Shown: positions 62,401 to 64,000 of the stretch, one piece after another
How the letters are laid out: every line of letters starts with the position of its first letter
How positions within the stretch are numbered: position 1 is the first letter of the stretch
NCBI RefSeq assembly: GCF_000723205.1
Contig: NZ_HG315671.1
Coordinates: 3,751,507 to 3,815,506 of the forward strand
Length of the DNA stretch: 64,000 nt
Direction: 5' to 3'
DNA from: Formosa agariphila KMM 3901
GTDB lineage: Bacteria > Bacteroidota > Bacteroidia > Flavobacteriales > Flavobacteriaceae
The notes under the pieces: model-generated
Seen by the model: only the letters and a program-made list of their open reading frames with translations
Told to the model about the DNA's origin: nothing
Databases searched by the model: none
Translations under genes and position numbers: made by a program

Positions 62401-62696
62401 GTAATAGCAGGATGCTGACCCGTTTGAATTGCATATTGTTCTGCCGGCAAACCAAAACTATCGTATCCTTGCGGATGCAACACATTAAATCCTTTATGGC
62501 GCTTGTAACGTGCATAAATATCTGAAGCAATATACCCTAACGGATGCCCAACGTGTAATCCTGCTCCAGACGGATAAGGAAACATATCGAGGATGTAGTA
62601 TTTAGGTTTTTCAGATTGATTTTTGGCCTCGAACGTTTTGTGTTCTGCCCAATATTTTTGCCACTTGGCTTCTATGTCGTTAAAATGGTATTGCAT
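59436..62696 (-). CDS. leuS: Leucyl-tRNA synthetase with an in-frame DUF559 endonuclease insertion
   Basis: 1086 residues; relatives without the insertion are about 930. The synthetase parts are all present: HVGH (48-51) as HIGH motif, WIGKS at the CP1 entry (279-283), the editing core TTRPDTIFG (447-455) and GTGAVMAVPCGDQRDYDF (533-550), and KMSKS at 861-865, with the anticodon-binding C-terminus. Residues about 292-441 are foreign and carry a DUF559/Vsr-like nuclease domain (317-424). They replace a short loop between two strands of the CP1 editing domain. The frame stays open, so the gene is probably functional. A TAAATTTG box lies 28 bp upstream. Confidence 0.93.
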   Translation of the reverse strand: MQYHFNDIEAKWQKYWAEHKTFEAKNQSEKPKYYILDMFPYPSGAGLHVGHPLGYIASDIYARYKRHKGFNVLHPQGYDSFGLPAEQYAIQTGQHPAITTETNIATYRRQLDQIGFSFDWSREVRTSNPEYYKWTQWIFVQLFNSWFNNDTAKAEDISTLEAVFSKEGNASVNAVCDDNIVPFTAEEWNGFSSEQKQAVLLQYRLTYLAETEVNWCPELGTVLANDEIVNGVSERGGYPVIRKKMTQWSMRISAYAERLLQGLNDIDWTDSLKESQRNWIGKSVGASVTFPILSFPKGEETAGSDKRAGYMTGGNNSHLLLERAKEMRANPTQAEAALWESLRGKKIEHKFRQQHLIEDFIVDFVCLDKRLIIEVDGEIHNSQLEADTERTLVLESKGFKVLRFKNEEVLGNIESVLEVVSKELAQRASVKSEQATPSGAGGIEVFTTRPDTIFGVSFMTLAPEHELVSKITTDAQKADVEAYIEKTAKRSERERMADVKTISGVFTGAYAEHPFTKEPIAIWIGDYVLASYGTGAVMAVPCGDQRDYDFAKHFDIAIPNIFEGVDVSEEAFAEKGNTKLTNSDFLNGLSYKEATSKAIEALEAIGQGEGKTNYRLRDAVFSRQRYWGEPFPVYYVNGKPQMIATEHLPIRLPEVEKYLPTETGEPPLGRADVWAWCTETHTVVSNEKINHTTVFPLELNTMPGWAGSSWYFFRYMEEASKRGDVFASEDALNYWESVDLYIGGSEHATGHLLYSRFWVKFLKDRGFVNIEEPFKKLINQGMILGTSAFVYREEGTNTYLSHGLIEGKKVTPIHVKVQYVNASDELDIEGLKTDGEFGEDFKDAEFVLEDGIFKVGREVEKMSKSKYNVVNPDQICAEYGADSLRLYEMFLGPLEQAKPWNTAGITGVHGFLKKLWKLYVGEDAVNVTDAEPTKDNLKTLHKTIKKVQEDIENFSFNTSVSTFMIAVNEFNAQKCVSKAVLEPFLVLLSPYAPHIAEELWSKLGNSESISEAPFPEFDGSHLVESSKVYPISFNGKTRFTLELSLDLKKDEIEEIVMAHEKTQEQLQGRTPKKVIVVPGKIINIVG
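61371..61390. repeat. Palindrome at the 3' (coding) end of the leuS insertion
   Basis: CCCCCCAGCCCCCGAAGGGG on the plus strand: an inner CCCC-GAA-GGGG hairpin preceded by a second C-run. The same arrangement (outer run, spacer, inner palindrome) occurs in inverted orientation at the other end. Confidence 0.8.
61374..61823 (-). mobile_element. Intragenic DUF559 element in leuS (about 450 bp, approximate ends)
   Basis: Codons about 292-441 of leuS have no counterpart in normal leucyl-tRNA synthetase. The DUF559 domain (61425-61748) carries LLLERAKEMRANPTQAEA, FRQQHLIEDFIVDFVC, and LIIEVDGEIH, with likely catalytic Asp363, Glu374, Asp376 (leuS numbering). Each end has a C/G palindrome: CTTCCCC-TTT-GGGGAAG at 61799-61815 and CCCC-GAA-GGGG at 61380-61390, each flanked outward by a further C- or G-run. 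The insertion length is a multiple of three and both junction palindromes are translated (SFPKGEE at one end, TPSGAGG at the other). Mobility is inferred. Confidence 0.75.
61799..61815. repeat. Palindrome at the 5' (coding) end of the leuS insertion
   Basis: Perfect 7-bp stem CTTCCCC/GGGGAAG with a TTT loop, followed outward by GATAGGATGGGG. Translated as SFPKG in leuS. Confidence 0.85.
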
Positions 62697-62723
62697 ATTG
62701 TCGTATTCCGCTTAATAAAGGCG

Positions 62724-62731
62724 CAAATTTA
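62724..62731 (-). promoter_or_regulatory. -7 box TAAATTTG for leuS
   Basis: Perfect TAnnTTTG match on the minus strand followed by GCGCC, 27 bp before the leuS ATG. No TTG at the standard -33 distance. Confidence 0.5.
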
Positions 62732-62822
62732 AGGTTATTATAACAATGTTGAAAGTTTAAACGTTGTTATCCTAAAGGAAATAGATTTCTTTTATATTTT
62801 TACAAACAAATTTACGCCTTAT

Positions 62823-63701
62823 ATGAGCTCATCTTTTGAAAGTTATCAAAAACGCCGATTAATATCGTCTTATTTCTCTGTGGTCTTGAGTATTGCTTTA
62901 GTATTATTCTTACTTGGTTTACTAGGCATGCTCGTGCTTAACACCAAGAAAGTTGCCGACCATTTTAAAGAACAAGTGGTGGTTACTATCTATTTAAAAG
63001 ATTCGGCAAAAGAAGTTGAAACCAAACAACTTGAAAAAAGCTTATCGATGGCCGAATACGTAAAGACAACCGAGTATGTTTCTAAGGAACAGGCAGCCGA
63101 ATTTATGAAGGCTGAAAACGGTGAAGATTTCATGAATTTCTTAGGTTTTAATCCGCTTCAAAATTCTATCGATGTGCATTTAAAAGCAGACTTTGTAACG
63201 TCTGAACATTTAAAAACCATATCTGACGAAGCTCTAGCAAAAACGTTTGTGGAAGAAGTGCGTTACGACAACGATTTGGTAAACCTCATGAACGAAAACG
63301 TAAAGCGCATTAGCTTCTGGATTTTAGTTATTAGCGGTATATTTACATTAATAGCCGTGCTACTTATAAATAGCTCAATCCGACTTTCTGTATATTCTAA
63401 ACGATTCACGATAAAAACCATGCAAATGGTAGGCGCAACCAAGCACTTTATTAGAAGACCTTTTGTTTGGAAAAGTGTAAAATTAGGTATTATTGGTGCT
63501 ATTATAGCTTTAATTGGAATGGCTATTGTATTCTATTATTTAAATGAAACATTCCCGGATTTACAATTATTAAACAATCCGATTTTAGTTGGAGGCCTAT
63601 TTGTAACCATCTTTATTTTAGGAATATTAATCACCTGGATTAGTACATTTATTGCCACGCAACGCTTCCTAAATTTAAAAACCGACCAATTATACTATTA
63701 A
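62823..63701 (+). CDS. ftsX: Cell division protein FtsX
   Basis: 292 residues: one N-terminal membrane helix, a periplasmic domain (about 50-165), then three membrane helices in the FtsX/ABC3 permease layout (RISFWILVISGIFTLIAVLLINSSIRLSVYSKR, MVGATKHFIRRPFVWKS). It works with the ATPase FtsE, not in this window, to activate peptidoglycan hydrolases at the septum. Confidence 0.92.
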   Translation: MSSSFESYQKRRLISSYFSVVLSIALVLFLLGLLGMLVLNTKKVADHFKEQVVVTIYLKDSAKEVETKQLEKSLSMAEYVKTTEYVSKEQAAEFMKAENGEDFMNFLGFNPLQNSIDVHLKADFVTSEHLKTISDEALAKTFVEEVRYDNDLVNLMNENVKRISFWILVISGIFTLIAVLLINSSIRLSVYSKRFTIKTMQMVGATKHFIRRPFVWKSVKLGIIGAIIALIGMAIVFYYLNETFPDLQLLNNPILVGGLFVTIFILGILITWISTFIATQRFLNLKTDQLYY

Positions 63702-63705
63702 TATT

Positions 63706-64000
63706 ATGATAAAATCTATTTGCTTATCACTGCTTTTTTTGTTCGTAATTAGCTGTAAAAAAGAGGTTAAAAACTTACCTGAAGATTTTGATTTTGGTGA
63801 TACAAAAGACAACACATATACTAATGCTTATTTTGGATTGACTTTTAATTATCCTGAAGCATGGTATCAGCAATCTAAACACGACATTAAAGCGATTACC
63901 GATAAAGGTGAAAAGTATTTAGCACGCGAAAACACCAAAATGGGGTCTATTTTAAAGGCTTCACAAATTAATACGGCCTATTTATTTTCACTTTTTAAAT
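63706..64000 (+). CDS. Lipoprotein, 3' end beyond the window
   Basis: ATG at 63706, 4 nt after the ftsX stop. 98 codons are visible and the frame is open to the window edge. Signal peptide MIKSICLSLLFLFVISC with lipobox VISC (Cys17), then a mature part with NAYFGLTFNYPEAWYQQS, which resembles the start of PsbP/MOG1-like single-domain lipoproteins with the pattern FNYPxxW. Not recognised further. Close spacing suggests coupling with ftsX. Confidence 0.7.
   Translation, partial: MIKSICLSLLFLFVISCKKEVKNLPEDFDFGDTKDNTYTNAYFGLTFNYPEAWYQQSKHDIKAITDKGEKYLARENTKMGSILKASQINTAYLFSLFK

Noticed and set aside
59436-62696. Intein in leuS
   Set aside because: No intein splicing motifs at either junction and no Hint fold pattern; the insert is a DUF559 domain with palindromic edges.

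Overview
The window looks like chromosomal DNA from a member of the Bacteroidota, most likely family Flavobacteriaceae. The signs are: AT-rich sequence; promoter -7 boxes of the Bacteroidota form TAnnTTTG; almost no Shine-Dalgarno sequences; a type IX secretion sorting domain; the TamB/TamL pair; and many families typical of the group (DUF2490, DUF4296, DUF4271, DUF6252). Most of it is ordinary housekeeping chromosome. No rRNA, prophage or CRISPR array was seen.

Layout. (1) 26-1205: six tandem 206-bp units, each holding one 49-residue lipoprotein gene on the minus strand, followed by about 680 bp of AT-rich DNA without genes. (2) 1886-9903: two SxxK serine hydrolases, a nucleotide-transporter-like membrane protein with a HEAT-repeat tail, and a large exported protein with PEP-synthase-type domains. 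(3) 10121-11214: a DUF2490 protein and a cupin. (4) 11424-18786: tamB-tamL, outer-membrane biogenesis. (5) 18873-20316: a HipA-like kinase with a DUF3037 partner, and a small membrane protein. (6) 20441-21540: two near-identical tRNA-Asp genes inside a duplicated segment. (7) 21584-28071: DUF58 protein, thioredoxin, DnaE with a fused proofreading exonuclease, a DUF6252 lipoprotein. (8) 28220-32303: rpsP-rimM-trmN6, an acyl-CoA dehydrogenase, a metallophosphoesterase. (9) 32396-33734: an IS256-family element with 8-bp target duplications. (10) 33743-36616: apbC-nfu-FNR-ferredoxin, an iron-sulfur and electron-transfer operon. (11) 36827-45699: M1 peptidase, Atl protein, LysE transporter, trmB, a glycosyltransferase, a PhoR/PhoB-like two-component pair, a protein that is little more than a T9SS sorting domain, and a LuxE-like enzyme. 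(12) 45934-52402: tyrS, epimerase, DUF4296, dihydroorotase, dolichol-phosphate-mannose-synthase-like enzyme, DUF4271, hemD. (13) 52488-59268: pckA, DUF423, saccharopine dehydrogenase, Lrp regulator, Cu/Zn SOD, zinc peptidase, alanine dehydrogenase. (14) 59436-64000: leuS, ftsX and a truncated lipoprotein gene.

Two things stand out. First, leuS (leucyl-tRNA synthetase) carries an in-frame insertion of about 150 codons in its editing domain. The insertion encodes a DUF559/Vsr-like endonuclease domain and is bounded by C/G-rich palindromes, so it looks like a mobile element that lives inside an essential protein. Second, the six-gene lipoprotein array alternates between two sequence types (A,B,A,B,A,B) that differ at five codons, always silently. 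This indicates expansion by dimer duplication under selection on the peptide.
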